64,000 bases of DNA from Rhizobium sophoriradicis (GTDB taxonomy: Bacteria > Pseudomonadota > Alphaproteobacteria > Rhizobiales > Rhizobiaceae): positions 248,001-312,000 of the forward strand of contig NZ_RQIH01000001.1 in NCBI RefSeq assembly GCF_003939025.1, given 5' to 3'. How positions within the stretch are numbered: the stretch's first letter is position 1; each line of letters opens with the position of its first letter. Under the pieces are notes generated by a model. It was given only the letters and a program-made list of their open reading frames with translations, was not told the origin of the DNA and ran no database searches. Below are positions 53,192-63,080 of this stretch, one piece after another. Position numbers and translations under genes: made by a program.

Positions 53192-55579
53192 GTGGTGTCC
53201 AGGGGTCCAGGCTTGCACATCGTTGTTCCTTCCAGCTCCAACACGTTTCAGAAGTCCTGGATCGCCTCGGGAAGAATTCTCTTTCTGATCGCCATCAGCG
53301 GGCTCGGAGCGATTGGACTCGTCGTGCTATCGGCGCTCTGGGCGGGAACCGAAAGCGACGCTGCGGCCCTTGATCGCCAGCGTCAGCTGGTGAATGCCCG
53401 CCTGCGCGAACAGGTCGATCAGGTCGCCCATGTCATCGGTCAGTTCGGCAACGGCTATCTCGCCCGCGTTTATCCCGCGTCCCGGTCGGCAGGGGTTTCC
53501 TCCAGCCTCGATACGGTTCTGACCGGGGCGGCCGGCAGCGCAATCAGCGAAACCGCAATGTCCGCCTTCGGATACGATCAGGCCTTTGTCGTCGACGAGA
53601 AGGCTCAGCTCAGCATGCTGACCGACGCGAAAACCGAAAAACGCTATCGGTGGATGAAACCTCTCTTTTTGCCGCTCCTTAAAGACAGCCGTCTTACGGC
53701 AAGCCAAAGCCCGACTTTCAGCGACCGAATGCCATCCTCGCTGGAAAGCCGTCGGGCGAGCGCGCTTCGCCCCAACCATGCGCTCGCCAATCTGATGCGG
53801 CTGGAGGGCCGGCCGACGATCGTTGGCATCGTCGCCATCAACGAAGCGCCCCAGGGCCAGCCGCAGCCGATGCGGCAATTCCTGATCGTCGTGCGGTTTC
53901 TCGATGGTGCGGCCCTCGACGAACTGAGCCGGCAACAGGGCCTCAACGGAGCCCGCTTTGCCCGCACGGCCGATCCCGACGAAAATGAGGTCGCGTTCCA
54001 AATCGACGCGACGGCAAATGGTGAACCGATCGGCTTCATCGTGTGGCGACCCGATCTTCCAGGTTCACGGGTGATAGGCCGATTGATGCCGGCGCTTTCG
54101 ATTGCCGCCCTGGTGATCGCCGTGCTGCTTTCGGTGCTGCTGGTACGGCTGCGGAGCAGTCTCGGCGAATTGAAGAGAAGCGAGCTGCATGCAAGGCAGC
54201 TTGCCTTGCATGACGTGCTGACCGACCTTCCAAACCGCGCTTTGTTCGCTATGCGGTTCGAGGAATGTCTGACCGACACGCGGCATTCGACCGAGCGCTC
54301 AGCCGTAGCACTTCTCGACCTCGACCGCTTCAAAGCCGTGAACGACACGTTCGGCCATGCCGCCGGAGATGAACTCATCAGGATGGCCGCGGAGCGGATC
54401 CGGTCCGTCCTTCGCCCTGATGACACGCTCGCCCGGCTCGGGGGCGACGAATTTGCCCTGCTTCTGCGGGACATCAAAAATGACGATCAAATCCTGCTGT
54501 CCATATGCGACGCGATCGTCGCCGAACTTGGCAGGCCCTTCCCGCTTCTGAGGGGCGAAGCGGTCGCCCGGGTTGGCGGCTCGATCGGCATCACCATCGT
54601 GCCGGACGCCGGACGAAATGCCGATGACCTCATGCGTTATGCCGACGTCGCGCTTTACGAGGCAAAGATGGGCGGGAGAGGCCAGTGGCGCGTCTATTCC
54701 CCGTCCATGGACGGCGGCAGAAACGCGCGCGACATTCTCAAGAACGAATTGCGCGAAGTCCTGGCCCAAGGCACGGCCGCTGACGGTTCGAAACCCGGCC
54801 TCGGTAGCGGCAAGCCTGACTTCGGATCGCTTGAGGTCTATTACCAGACGGTGCATCGCGCCGAGGGCGGATATACAGCCTCGGGCGCTGAGGCTCTCGT
54901 GCGCTGGCGCCACAGTCAGCGCGGACTGCTGACGCCTGCGAGCTTTATCCCAGTGGCCGAAGAGGGCGGCCTCATCGACGCTCTCGGTTTCTGGGTCTTG
55001 CGGGAAGCCTGCAAAGCCGCCTGCAAATGGCCCAAAGACACCTTCGTGGCGGTCAACGTGTCGCCGGCTCAGCTGAGAAGACCAAACTTCGCCGAGGAAG
55101 TCTTTGCCGTGCTTGAAGAGACCGGCCTACCGCCATCCCGCCTCGAGCTCGAGCTCACCGAGTCCTCGCTGATCGAGGATAATTCGGATGTCTATACGGT
55201 CCTGAAATCGCTGCGCAGCCGGGGCATTCAAATTTCTCTCGATGATTTCGGCACCGGCTTTTCGTGCCTCAGCCACCTGGTGCGTTTCGACATCGACCGC
55301 ATCAAGATCGATCGTTCCTTCGTCTCGCAGCTCGGCGCAAAAGCCAACGGTGCGGCGATCATCGGCGCGATCGTCACCCTCAGCCGCAACCTCGGCATCT
55401 CGACGACAGCGGAAGGGGTCGAAACCGAATATCAGCGCGACTTTCTAACCGCCCTCGGCTGCACCGATCTCCAAGGCTATTTCTTCTCCAAACCGGTTCC
55501 TCTTCGCGAACTCGACTGCTTCGCCAAGTTGGAAAACAGCGCCGGGTCACGGACGATCGCCTCAGGAGCCATCGCCTAG
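53192..55579 (+). CDS. Membrane GGDEF-EAL protein with periplasmic sensor domain
   Basis: Cyclic-di-GMP enzyme of 795 residues. A transmembrane helix near 30-50 is followed by a periplasmic region of about 240 residues (CHASE4-like, GYDQAFVVDEKAQ), then a second helix near 308-328. The GGDEF domain has an intact GGDEF at 417-421 and an RxxD inhibitory site (RPDD) five residues before it. The EAL domain has EAL at 567-569 and motifs ELTESSLIED, DDFGTGFS, KIDRSF, TAEGVET. Both activities look possible. Start is a GTG with no clear ribosome-binding site, so it could lie downstream. The divergent binding protein may be its periplasmic partner. Confidence 0.9.
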   Translation: MVSRGPGLHIVVPSSSNTFQKSWIASGRILFLIAISGLGAIGLVVLSALWAGTESDAAALDRQRQLVNARLREQVDQVAHVIGQFGNGYLARVYPASRSAGVSSSLDTVLTGAAGSAISETAMSAFGYDQAFVVDEKAQLSMLTDAKTEKRYRWMKPLFLPLLKDSRLTASQSPTFSDRMPSSLESRRASALRPNHALANLMRLEGRPTIVGIVAINEAPQGQPQPMRQFLIVVRFLDGAALDELSRQQGLNGARFARTADPDENEVAFQIDATANGEPIGFIVWRPDLPGSRVIGRLMPALSIAALVIAVLLSVLLVRLRSSLGELKRSELHARQLALHDVLTDLPNRALFAMRFEECLTDTRHSTERSAVALLDLDRFKAVNDTFGHAAGDELIRMAAERIRSVLRPDDTLARLGGDEFALLLRDIKNDDQILLSICDAIVAELGRPFPLLRGEAVARVGGSIGITIVPDAGRNADDLMRYADVALYEAKMGGRGQWRVYSPSMDGGRNARDILKNELREVLAQGTAADGSKPGLGSGKPDFGSLEVYYQTVHRAEGGYTASGAEALVRWRHSQRGLLTPASFIPVAEEGGLIDALGFWVLREACKAACKWPKDTFVAVNVSPAQLRRPNFAEEVFAVLEETGLPPSRLELELTESSLIEDNSDVYTVLKSLRSRGIQISLDDFGTGFSCLSHLVRFDIDRIKIDRSFVSQLGAKANGAAIIGAIVTLSRNLGISTTAEGVETEYQRDFLTALGCTDLQGYFFSKPVPLRELDCFAKLENSAGSRTIASGAIA

Positions 55580-55654
55580 AGAGCCGCTGATCTTCATCTG
55601 TCGGGAACTTTCGTTCCGGGCAGCGGTTGACGCCCGAAACGAACGGAGAATGTG

Positions 55655-56239
55655 ATGGGCGGGATCGGCGAGTGGCGGCATCTTTGCGTCGACATGCAGC
55701 GCATGTTTGCCGAAGAGACCCCGTGGCACGTGCCCTGGATGGTTCGGATCTCTCCACAGATCGAGGAACTTGCCGGCCGGCATCCTTCCCGGACGATATT
55801 TACCCGCTTCGTGCCGCCGCAGCATCCGGACGCGATGCCGGGAAAATGGCGCGACTATTACCAGAAATGGTGGATGATGACGGGCGAGCATCTCCCGCGC
55901 GAGTTCGTCGAACTGGCCTCCTCGCTAGCCTCGCTTGTTCCGCCGGCGCGAACCTTCGACAAGTGCACCTATTCGCCCTGGATCGACGGCCGCTTTCATA
56001 CACTCCTTCAGTCGGAGCGGGTCGACACCCTTGTGATCACCGGCGGGGAGACGGATGTCTGCGTGCTTGCGACGACGCTCGGTGCCATCGATCTCGCCTA
56101 TCGTGTCATCGTGCTGAAGGACGCCGTCTGCAGCAGCGCCGACGACACGTATGACGCGTCGCTGGAACTGCTACACGATCGGTTTTCCGTCCAGCTGGAA
56201 CTCATGGAGACCGAGGAATTTCTGAGTGGCATCGGCTGA
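55655..56239 (+). CDS. Isochorismatase-family cysteine hydrolase
   Basis: Cytoplasmic hydrolase of 194 residues. The catalytic triad of the family is visible: Asp in HLCVDMQRMFAEETPW, Lys in RTFDKCTYSPW and Cys in ITGGETDVCVLATTLGAIDL. Members act on isochorismate, nicotinamide, biuret or other amides, and the active-site region here does not decide which. GGAGAA lies five bases before the ATG; an in-frame GTG directly before it is an alternative. It lies 75 bases after the GGDEF-EAL gene on the same strand and may share its transcript. Confidence 0.9.
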   Translation: MGGIGEWRHLCVDMQRMFAEETPWHVPWMVRISPQIEELAGRHPSRTIFTRFVPPQHPDAMPGKWRDYYQKWWMMTGEHLPREFVELASSLASLVPPARTFDKCTYSPWIDGRFHTLLQSERVDTLVITGGETDVCVLATTLGAIDLAYRVIVLKDAVCSSADDTYDASLELLHDRFSVQLELMETEEFLSGIG

Positions 56240-56330
56240 GGAGCGTGTATTTCGATCTCCTTGCTCTTGGAACCCGCTCACGGCCCATCCGAGCATTGAC
56301 CGATCAAACTCAGCCGAACCTCTCGAAGGC

Positions 56331-56648
56331 TCACTGCGGATCTTGGCTAGCGGCTCGCTTCTCGTCTTCAGCTTCTTCCAGCGCTGCGCTCAAGAGTTGA
56401 AGCGCGAACTCCTTTGCGGCCTTTTCGTCCTCCGTACATAGCTTCAACGGGGCGCACCTTTCCTTCAGATTGCGAATGAGCTTTCGGCGAAGCCTGGAAA
56501 CCAGATGCGAATCTGTTTTTGCAATAAGCTCCTGCAGGCAGGTGACGGCAACCACTTCGAACATCAAAAGCCTGCCCTCGACTTCGCCTTGCGAAGGAAT
56601 GGGGAACCGCTCACCGCCCCGCTTTAGATCTCGCTCCGTCGAAAGCAT
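56331..56648 (-). CDS. Small hypothetical protein
   Basis: A 105-residue protein, largely helical and charged (LQELIAKTDSHLVSRLRRKLIRNLKERCAPL; DEKAAKEFALQLLSAALEEAEDEKR). No known domain, signal peptide or membrane segment is seen. A possible ribosome-binding site is weak. The composition and amphipathic pattern look protein-like, but whether it is expressed is open. It stands alone on the minus strand between two plus-strand units. Confidence 0.5.
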   Translation of the reverse strand: MLSTERDLKRGGERFPIPSQGEVEGRLLMFEVVAVTCLQELIAKTDSHLVSRLRRKLIRNLKERCAPLKLCTEDEKAAKEFALQLLSAALEEAEDEKRAASQDPQ

Positions 56649-56846
56649 CTACAGCCTCCAAACCGATGATAAGCCTGATCGATGAAATCACATATCGAAA
56701 GTTCTCGGCCGCTCCTCCCGCCGTCGCTTGAGGAACTGTAGGCGATGTTCAAGGACGGCTTAGGAGCAATGTGCTCTCGGATCATTGCCGACGCCGCGCA
56801 GCCCACGCGCTTATCGGGCGACCTGACGTCGACAAGAAGCGGCTGC

Positions 56847-57914
56847 TCAATCTCGCCGCAGCGTCTTGCCGGACTCCGCGTCAAACAGATGAAGCTTACC
56901 CGGCCGAGCGGCTATCGTCACGACCTGACCCGGCTCGAAATCGTGCCGTTCGGACAGCACGGCGACAAGCTCCCCGGAGCCGTAGCGCAGAAACACCATC
57001 GTCTCGTGGCCGGTGGGTTCGGTGACGGTGACGGTCGCGCTCAAGCCGCTTGGGCCGAGCGACAGATGTTCCGGGCGCACACCGAGCAGCACAGTCTGCC
57101 CGTCGGTCGCTTCCGGCGTGAAACCAAGCGCAATTTCGTCTCCCGTCTCGGTGACGAAGGACGCACCATCGGCCTTGTAGCGGCCTTTCAGCAGATTCAT
57201 CGACGGCGAGCCGATGAAGGTCGCCACGAATGTATTGCGGGGTCGATCGTAGAGCTGCAGGGGCGTTCCGGTCTGTTCGACCTTGCCGCCCTGCATGACA
57301 ACGATCTTGTCGGCCATGGTCATCGCTTCGACCTGATCATGGGTGACATAGATCGTCGTGGTTCTCAGCCGTTGGTGGAGCTCCTTGATCTCCTTGCGCA
57401 TCTGCACGCGCAGCTTGGCGTCGAGGTTCGACAGGGGTTCGTCGAAGAGGAAGACTTGGGGCGACCTGACGATGGCGCGCCCCATCGCGACGCGCTGCCG
57501 CTGGCCGCCGGAAAGCTGGCGCGGATAGCGGTCGAGATAGGGCACGAGGTCGAGCGTTTCGGCCGCCGCCTGCAGGCGCTGTTTGATAACGTCGGCCGGC
57601 TGCTTCTGCAGGCGCAGTGCAAAGACCATGTTTTCGGCAACGGTCTTGTGCGGGTAGAGCGCGTAGCTCTGGAAGACCATCGCAATGTCGCGGTCCTTCG
57701 GCGGCAGATTGTTGACGATCTTTCCGCCGATCGAAATGGTGCCGCCGGTGATGCTTTCGAGACCGGCGACCATGCGCAGCAACGTCGACTTGCCGCAACC
57801 GGACGGACCGACCAGCACCACAAACTCGCCGTCGCGAATTTCGATATCGACGCCGTGCAGGATATTTAGGGCGCCGTACGCCTTGCGCGCCTCCGAAATA
57901 TTGACCTCAGCCAT
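56847..57914 (-). CDS. CUT1 sugar ABC transporter ATP-binding protein (UgpC/MsmK type)
   Basis: Cytoplasmic ATPase of 355 residues. It has a Walker [10 protein letters not shown], signature [16 protein letters not shown], Walker [17 protein letters not shown] and switch VTHDQVEAM, followed by a C-terminal TOBE-type domain with [11 protein letters not shown]. This set is the UgpC/MalK-like group of carbohydrate importers. The ATG at 57914 follows GGGAGG. It is divergent from the binding-protein and permease genes and shares the operator region at 57915-58251. The sugar system therefore has its ATPase on the opposite strand. Confidence 0.93.
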   Translation of the reverse strand: MAEVNISEARKAYGALNILHGVDIEIRDGEFVVLVGPSGCGKSTLLRMVAGLESITGGTISIGGKIVNNLPPKDRDIAMVFQSYALYPHKTVAENMVFALRLQKQPADVIKQRLQAAAETLDLVPYLDRYPRQLSGGQRQRVAMGRAIVRSPQVFLFDEPLSNLDAKLRVQMRKEIKELHQRLRTTTIYVTHDQVEAMTMADKIVVMQGGKVEQTGTPLQLYDRPRNTFVATFIGSPSMNLLKGRYKADGASFVTETGDEIALGFTPEATDGQTVLLGVRPEHLSLGPSGLSATVTVTEPTGHETMVFLRYGSGELVAVLSERHDFEPGQVVTIAARPGKLHLFDAESGKTLRRD

Positions 57915-58045
57915 ATGCCTCCCAATCGCTTTCCGGCCACCCACGGGCCGATCCCGAGGGATAAAAATCTCTCGACAATATCCGCGGCATCAAGCTTGAG
58001 AAACCCGCCTCCTGCCGCTGCTCGAGATACCGCCGAACCTCCTCC

Positions 58046-58059
58046 ATGAAACGTTTCAT
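58046..58059. promoter_or_regulatory. LacI-type operator, copy 1
   Basis: ATGAAACGTTTCAT is a perfect 14-base palindrome in the divergent promoter region. An identical copy lies at 58133-58146, 87 bases away. The sequence has the CG-centred form of LacI-family operators, and a LacI gene lies at the end of the transporter operon. Confidence 0.8.
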
Positions 58060-58065
58060 TTTATG

Positions 58066-58093
58066 TTGACTTTTCCCGCTTGCCGTCTAATGC
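58066..58093 (+). promoter_or_regulatory. Candidate sigma-70 promoter for the sugar operon
   Basis: TTGACT (58066-58071), a 16-base spacer and TAATGC (58088-58093) resemble a housekeeping promoter reading toward the binding-protein gene. It lies between the two operator copies, where a looped repressor could block it. Confidence 0.5.
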
Positions 58094-58132
58094 TCGATGA
58101 CGAGACCGAGAGGAGCGGTTTCAAACAGGAAT

Positions 58133-58146
58133 ATGAAACGTTTCAT
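58133..58146. promoter_or_regulatory. LacI-type operator, copy 2
   Basis: Second perfect copy of ATGAAACGTTTCAT, downstream of the candidate promoter and 105 bases before the binding-protein ATG. The spacing from copy 1 would allow DNA looping by a dimer-of-dimers. Confidence 0.8.
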
Positions 58147-58251
58147 TTTCCTGTTTACCAGATAGTTCTGCACGAGACCAGTCCCAAAATCGGACCGGGT
58201 CCAGTTCGGCAAGACCGACTGGCGGCAGCGCACAACGTGGAGGAGGAAGAC

Positions 58252-59891
58252 ATGAAAGTCGAAATTTACGATGCATTGATGCGCCGTCAGGCAAGCCGCC
58301 GTGACGTCCTGCGCGGAACGGCAAGTGCAGCGGCTCTGCTCGGCCTATCAGGCGCAATGGGCGGAATTGCCGGCACCGCCTTCGCCGCCGATGATCTGCG
58401 CGCCCAGATCCTGCAGATCCCCGGCGTCGGCAAGGGCTCGCCGACGGATGCAGACTGGCAGAAGGTCGGCGAGCTCTGCCTCGGTCCGACCAAGGCCAAC
58501 GTCAAGCAGGGCGAATTCGCCGGTGTCGAGCTGACCTTCATGGGGCTCAACAACCAGAACCTTCACAACTTCCTGTTCCGCGGTTTCCTGAAGCCGTGGG
58601 AAGCCTATACCGGCGCCAAGATCAACTGGATCGACCTTGCGCAAGCGGACTACAATGCCCGCCTTCAACAGTCGATCGCCACCGGCACAGTTGATTACGA
58701 TATTCTGGAAATGGGCGCGCCCTTCGAAGGCGACACCGCCGGGCGAGGGCTTTTGGACGAGATGCCGGACTGGGCTGCAAAGCAGATCGAAGCCGACGAC
58801 CTGGTGAACTACCTAAAGCCCCCGGTCGGCACCTGGGACGGCAAGACCTACCGCGTCACAATAGACGGCGATTGCCACACCTTCGCCTATCGTAAGGATT
58901 ACTTCGGCGAAGGCTCGATCAGCGGCATGGCCGAGCCGCCGAAGACCTGGCAGGACGTCAACGCGGCGTCCAAGGCGCTGATCGGCAAAACCGATCCGCT
59001 GACCGGCCAGCCGGCCTACGGTTATCTCGACCCGCTCAAGGGCTGGGCGGTTTCGGCTTTTATTTCATCGAGAACCGCGCGACCGCCTATGCCAAATATC
59101 CGGGCGACCCGGCGTGGTTGTTCGACCCCGAAAACATGAAGCCGCTGGTCAACAACCCCGCCTGGGTCCAGGCGATCCAGGATGTGCTGGATCTGATCGC
59201 CGCCAAGGCCTATCCGGCCGATCAGATCAATGCGGATCCCAACACAACGGCCTTCTCGCAGTTCCTGGCGGGCACCGGCGCGATGCTGATGTGGTGGGGC
59301 GACGTCGGCTCCAGCGCGCGCACTTCGGACTCCTCAGTTGTCGGCGATGTGGTCGGCTTCGGCATCAACCGCGGCTCCAACCGGGTCTACAACCGCAAGA
59401 CCGGACAATGGGAAGAGAAGTATAACGAAGCGCCCAACATGGCCTATCTCGGCTGGGGCATCTACGTCACCAAGCGGGTCTCCAGTGACGAGAAGAAGCG
59501 CAAGGCGGCCTGGTCTGCGGCAGCCCATCTCGGCGGCAAGGATCTGTCGCTTTGGACCTCGGCCTATCCCTCGGGATTCCAGCCCTATCGTCAGTCCAAC
59601 TTCAACTACGACGAATGGGAAAAGGCTGGTTACGACCGCGCCTTTGTCGAGGACTATCTAGGTTCGAACGCCGACAGCTATAACCACCCAAATGCTGCGA
59701 TCGAACCGCGCATACCCGGCATCTTCCAATATTACTCCGTTGCCGAGGACGAATTGGCAAAGGGTTTTGCCGGACAGTACAAGTCGGCACAGGAGACCGC
59801 GGATGCGATTGCGGCCGCCTGGGAAAAGATCACCGACCAGATCGGCCGCGACAGCCAGCTGAAACTCTATCGGGCGAGCCTCGGGCTCTGA
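58252..59891 (+). pseudogene. CUT1 sugar-binding protein with an apparent one-base frameshift
   Basis: Extracellular solute-binding protein with a Tat signal (ASRRDVLRGTASAAALLGLSGAMG), intended length about 546 residues. The reading frame from 58252 runs normally to LDPLKGW and then fails near 59045. The second frame continues through FDPENMKPLVNNPAW to the stop at 59891. Restoring one G to the GGG run at 59045-59047 joins the two parts into an uninterrupted GWGGFGFYFIENRATAYAKY segment. So the gene is either broken by a deletion, subject to slippage in a short G run, or shows a sequencing error. All else in the operon looks intact, favouring error or a recent event. Confidence 0.85.
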
Positions 59892-59905
59892 CCCTCTGAC
59901 CAAAC

Positions 59906-59943
59906 GCGCCGGCGGACCGAAAGCGATCCGCCGGCGCCTTTTC
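59906..59943 (+). terminator. Intercistronic hairpin after the sugar-binding-protein gene
   Basis: GCGCCGGCGGA (59906-59916) pairs perfectly with TCCGCCGGCGC (59927-59937), followed by CTTTTC. The 11-bp stem lies between binding protein and permease genes, so it may partially terminate or stabilise the upstream mRNA. Confidence 0.65.
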
Positions 59944-59962
59944 TATCCGGGCGAGGAATATC

Positions 59963-61081
59963 ATGTCGACAGTCGAAGGCGACCTGCTGCACACGGTCGA
60001 AGCCGGCTCCATTTCCGCGAGCCGCCGTTTCTGGGGTCGCGCGGCTCTGTGGCTCAGCGCCGCATGGTTCATAACATCCTTTGTCTTGCAGGGTGCCCAT
60101 GAGCTGGGCTGGCCCGAATGGGGTTTTGCGAACTGGCGACCCGTCCTCTATGCGTACTTCCTCTGGGCCGCGGTTCTTTGCGTCACGCGCGTGGTCATTT
60201 ACGGCGAGGCCGGCAAGAAGGCGCTTTTTGTGCTGCCGGCCGCGCTTTTCGTCGTGTCGATGGTGGTGTTTCCACTACTCTTTGCGCTCTGGATCGGCTT
60301 TTCCGATTGGAACCTCGCATCTTCTGCCGGGAGGCGTTTTAACGGGCTCGACAATGTGCGAGGGATGATCGCCGATCCGTTCTATGCCAACGCCTTGCTC
60401 AACATGATCCTTTATTCCCTAGCGATTGCAGTCGAATACGCGATCGCCTTCGGCCTGGCGCTGCTCCTCAATCAGGAAATTCTTGCCCGGAAGTTCTGGC
60501 GGGTCACCTTCCTCGTACCCTTGATGCTGTCGCCGGTCGCGGTGAGCTGGATGGTCGGCAAATCGATGCTGGAGACCCGTTTCGGCCCGATCGCGCGCCT
60601 GGCCCGCTGGCTCGGCTGGGAAAACCCTTCCTTTTTCGGCGATCCGCTGACGGCGCGGCTTTCGGTCATGATCATGGATGCCTGGACCTTCATTCCGTTC
60701 ATGATGATCATGCTGCTTGCCGGACTGCAGGCTCTGTCACGCGAGGTGCTGGAAGCGGCCGAAGTCGACGGCGCCACCAAGTGGCAGCGCTTCTGGCAAG
60801 TCATTTTCCCGCTCATGCTGCCGGTGTCGGTCACGGCGGTGATGATCCGCATTATCTTCAAGCTCAAGCTCGCCGACATCATCATCACGGTGACATCGGG
60901 AGGCCCGGGCGGGGCGACCGATTCCGTCACCAGTTTCATCTATCGCGAATACCGCGACCGTTCGAATGTCGGCTATGGGACGCTGCTCGCGCTCGTCTAT
61001 CTGGTGATCATCGTCGTCGGGATGACGGGGCTGATGAAGATTTCCGACCGTATCGTCAAGCGGATGACAGGAAGGCTCTGA
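59963..61081 (+). CDS. CUT1 sugar ABC transporter permease 1
   Basis: Inner-membrane permease of 372 residues, longer than usual because of two extra N-terminal helices (around residues 28-45 and 60-80). The core six-helix permease follows, with FVVSMVVFPLLFALWIGFSDWNL and the EAA loop LEAAEVDGATKWQRFWQVIFPLMLP. It is of the MalF/UgpA class. GCGAGGA lies before the ATG. Its stop overlaps the start of permease 2 by one base (TGATG). Confidence 0.92.
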   Translation: MSTVEGDLLHTVEAGSISASRRFWGRAALWLSAAWFITSFVLQGAHELGWPEWGFANWRPVLYAYFLWAAVLCVTRVVIYGEAGKKALFVLPAALFVVSMVVFPLLFALWIGFSDWNLASSAGRRFNGLDNVRGMIADPFYANALLNMILYSLAIAVEYAIAFGLALLLNQEILARKFWRVTFLVPLMLSPVAVSWMVGKSMLETRFGPIARLARWLGWENPSFFGDPLTARLSVMIMDAWTFIPFMMIMLLAGLQALSREVLEAAEVDGATKWQRFWQVIFPLMLPVSVTAVMIRIIFKLKLADIIITVTSGGPGGATDSVTSFIYREYRDRSNVGYGTLLALVYLVIIVVGMTGLMKISDRIVKRMTGRL

Positions 61082-61992
61082 TGGTTCGCATCGATCTCGA
61101 AAAATACGGGCGGGGCCAGCGCATTCGCTGGTGGGCCATGCGTTTTGCCGTCTACGGCCTGCTCATCATCTGGGCATGTGTCTGCATCTTCCCGCTGTTC
61201 TGGACGGTTTCGACCTCGTTCAAGACGGCGGCGGATGTCATGCGCGGCAATCTGATCCCCTGGTTCAATTTTACGCCCAGCTGGCTCGGCTGGCGTTCGC
61301 TCGGGCTCTCTCCCGATACCATCTCGCAGATATCGACGGTGCGCGACGAATTCATGCGCCGGCTCTGGAATAGCGTCATCATCTCGGTCACGGCATCGGC
61401 CCTTGCGGTCGTGCTCGGATCGCTGGCCGCCTATGGGCTCAGCCGCTTTTCCTACAAGTTCGGCCATATGCGCAATTCCGACATCTCCTTTTTCTTCCTG
61501 TCGCAGCTCATCATGCCGCCGGTCGTCCTCGCCCTGCCATTCCTGGTTCTCTACAAGGAACTGGCGCTGCTCGACACTTATGCCGGCATGATCGCCGTCT
61601 ATACGCTGATGGTTCTGCCGATCGTCGTCTGGATCATGCGCGACCAGTTCGCCACGATACCGGTAGAGCTCGAAGAGGCAGCTCTGGTCGATGGCCTGTC
61701 GGTCTGGGGCGCGTTTGCCCGCATCATCGTGCCGCTGGTTCTGCCGGGCATGGTCGCCGCCTTCCTGCTGGCGCTGATCCTGTGCTGGAACGAATATTTC
61801 TTCGCCGCGCTGCTGACCTCCACCAACACCAACACGCTGCCGGTGATGATCGCCAGCCAGACAGGCAGCCAGGGCATCAACTGGTGGTCGATGGCTGCCC
61901 TTTCCACCGCCGGGATCCTGCCGCTGGTCGTCGTCGGCGTTGTGCTGGAAAAGCATATCATCGCTGGGATGACCGCAGGCGCCGTAAAATAG
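61081..61992 (+). CDS. CUT1 sugar ABC transporter permease 2
   Basis: Inner-membrane permease of 303 residues of the MalG/UgpE class. It starts MVRIDLEKYGRGQRIRWW, followed by the first helix (AVYGLLIIWACVCIFPLFWTVSTSFK), and contains the EAA loop LEEAALVDGLSVWGAFARIIVPLVLPG. It is translationally coupled to permease 1. The long open frame from 60781 overlaps the first permease and is not coding upstream of 61081. It pairs with permease 1 as a heterodimer. Confidence 0.92.
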   Translation: MVRIDLEKYGRGQRIRWWAMRFAVYGLLIIWACVCIFPLFWTVSTSFKTAADVMRGNLIPWFNFTPSWLGWRSLGLSPDTISQISTVRDEFMRRLWNSVIISVTASALAVVLGSLAAYGLSRFSYKFGHMRNSDISFFFLSQLIMPPVVLALPFLVLYKELALLDTYAGMIAVYTLMVLPIVVWIMRDQFATIPVELEEAALVDGLSVWGAFARIIVPLVLPGMVAAFLLALILCWNEYFFAALLTSTNTNTLPVMIASQTGSQGINWWSMAALSTAGILPLVVVGVVLEKHIIAGMTAGAVK

Positions 61993-61999
61993 CTGCGGG

Positions 62000-63037
62000 A
62001 TGTTGGAAATGGCGAAGATGCCGACAGTCAAGGACGTTGCCGAACATGCGGGCGTATCCGTGGGCACCGTTTCGCGCGTGTTGTCGGGCGAAGCCGCGGT
62101 CAAACCGATGCTGCGCGAAAAGGTCAACGATGCCATTTCGGCGCTTGGTTACCGGCCGAACGTCACCGCAAGAGCGCTGCGCACCAGCAGAACCGACGTC
62201 ATCGGCCTCGTCGTTCCCGACATCACCAATCCCTTCTTTGCGCAGCTTGCGGCAAGCGTCGAGCGTGCGGCGCTCGAATGCGGTCACAGCCTGATGCTGG
62301 CAAGCTCGCATGACGACAGCGAGGCGGAGCAGAGCCACGTTTCGGCCTTTCTCGACCGGTCGGTGCGCGGCATCATCGTCGTGGCTTCGAGCGACGGTTC
62401 GGGTCTTGATCTGCCGGCTTCGGTCCCGGTCATATCGCTCGACCGGCGCTTCGGCACCTTTCCCCTGGTGTCGACCAACCATGCGCAAGCGGCCACCCTG
62501 ATTGCCGATCATCTTTATGGGCTGGGGCACCGGCGCATTGCCTATATTGCCGGGCCGACCGACACCGAAGCCGGGCGCATGCGCAAGGAGGCCTTCGTCA
62601 GCCGCATGGACGGGTTCGCCAAGACCGGCGAGGCCGTTGACCTGGAAATCGTCTACGGCAGATTCGACTACGAGTCCGGCGAAAGAATTGCCCGTAACCT
62701 GCTTTCGCGCCGGGCGCAGGACCGGCCGACGGCGATCGCGGCCGCCAGCGACCAGCAGGCTATCGGCGCACTACGCGCGGCGCGCGACCTCAAGATCGAC
62801 GTGCCGCGAAAACTGTCGGTCACAGGTTTCGATGACATTTCGCTCGCCAATCTCGTGGTGCCGCGACTGACCACCATACGCCAGCCGGCCGACATGCTGG
62901 CACGGCGCGCGGTCAGCCTTCTGCTGGAGGAGCCGCCGGGCACGGCAGACGAAATGGTCGACGGATCGCTGATCGTGCGCGGTTCCAGCGGCCCATGCCC
63001 CCAACCGAAGCCGGATATCACAGGGCATACCAATTGA
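62000..63037 (+). CDS. LacI-family repressor of the CUT1 sugar operon
   Basis: Transcription factor of up to 345 residues. The LacI helix-turn-helix reads TVKDVAEHAGVSVGTVSRVLSGEAAVKPMLREKV and continues into the usual effector domain (VIGLVVPDITNPFFAQLAASVERAA; LSVTGFDDISLANLVVPRLTTIRQP). ATGs at 62000, 62009 and 62018 are in frame; the family start fits any of them. It follows permease 2 by 7 bases and is therefore in the operon it is thought to control through the ATGAAACGTTTCAT sites. Confidence 0.92.
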   Translation: MLEMAKMPTVKDVAEHAGVSVGTVSRVLSGEAAVKPMLREKVNDAISALGYRPNVTARALRTSRTDVIGLVVPDITNPFFAQLAASVERAALECGHSLMLASSHDDSEAEQSHVSAFLDRSVRGIIVVASSDGSGLDLPASVPVISLDRRFGTFPLVSTNHAQAATLIADHLYGLGHRRIAYIAGPTDTEAGRMRKEAFVSRMDGFAKTGEAVDLEIVYGRFDYESGERIARNLLSRRAQDRPTAIAAASDQQAIGALRAARDLKIDVPRKLSVTGFDDISLANLVVPRLTTIRQPADMLARRAVSLLLEEPPGTADEMVDGSLIVRGSSGPCPQPKPDITGHTN

Positions 63038-63080
63038 AGCACGGCCGGTGCTCCGGCCACGAGAAAAGGATGGAAGATCA

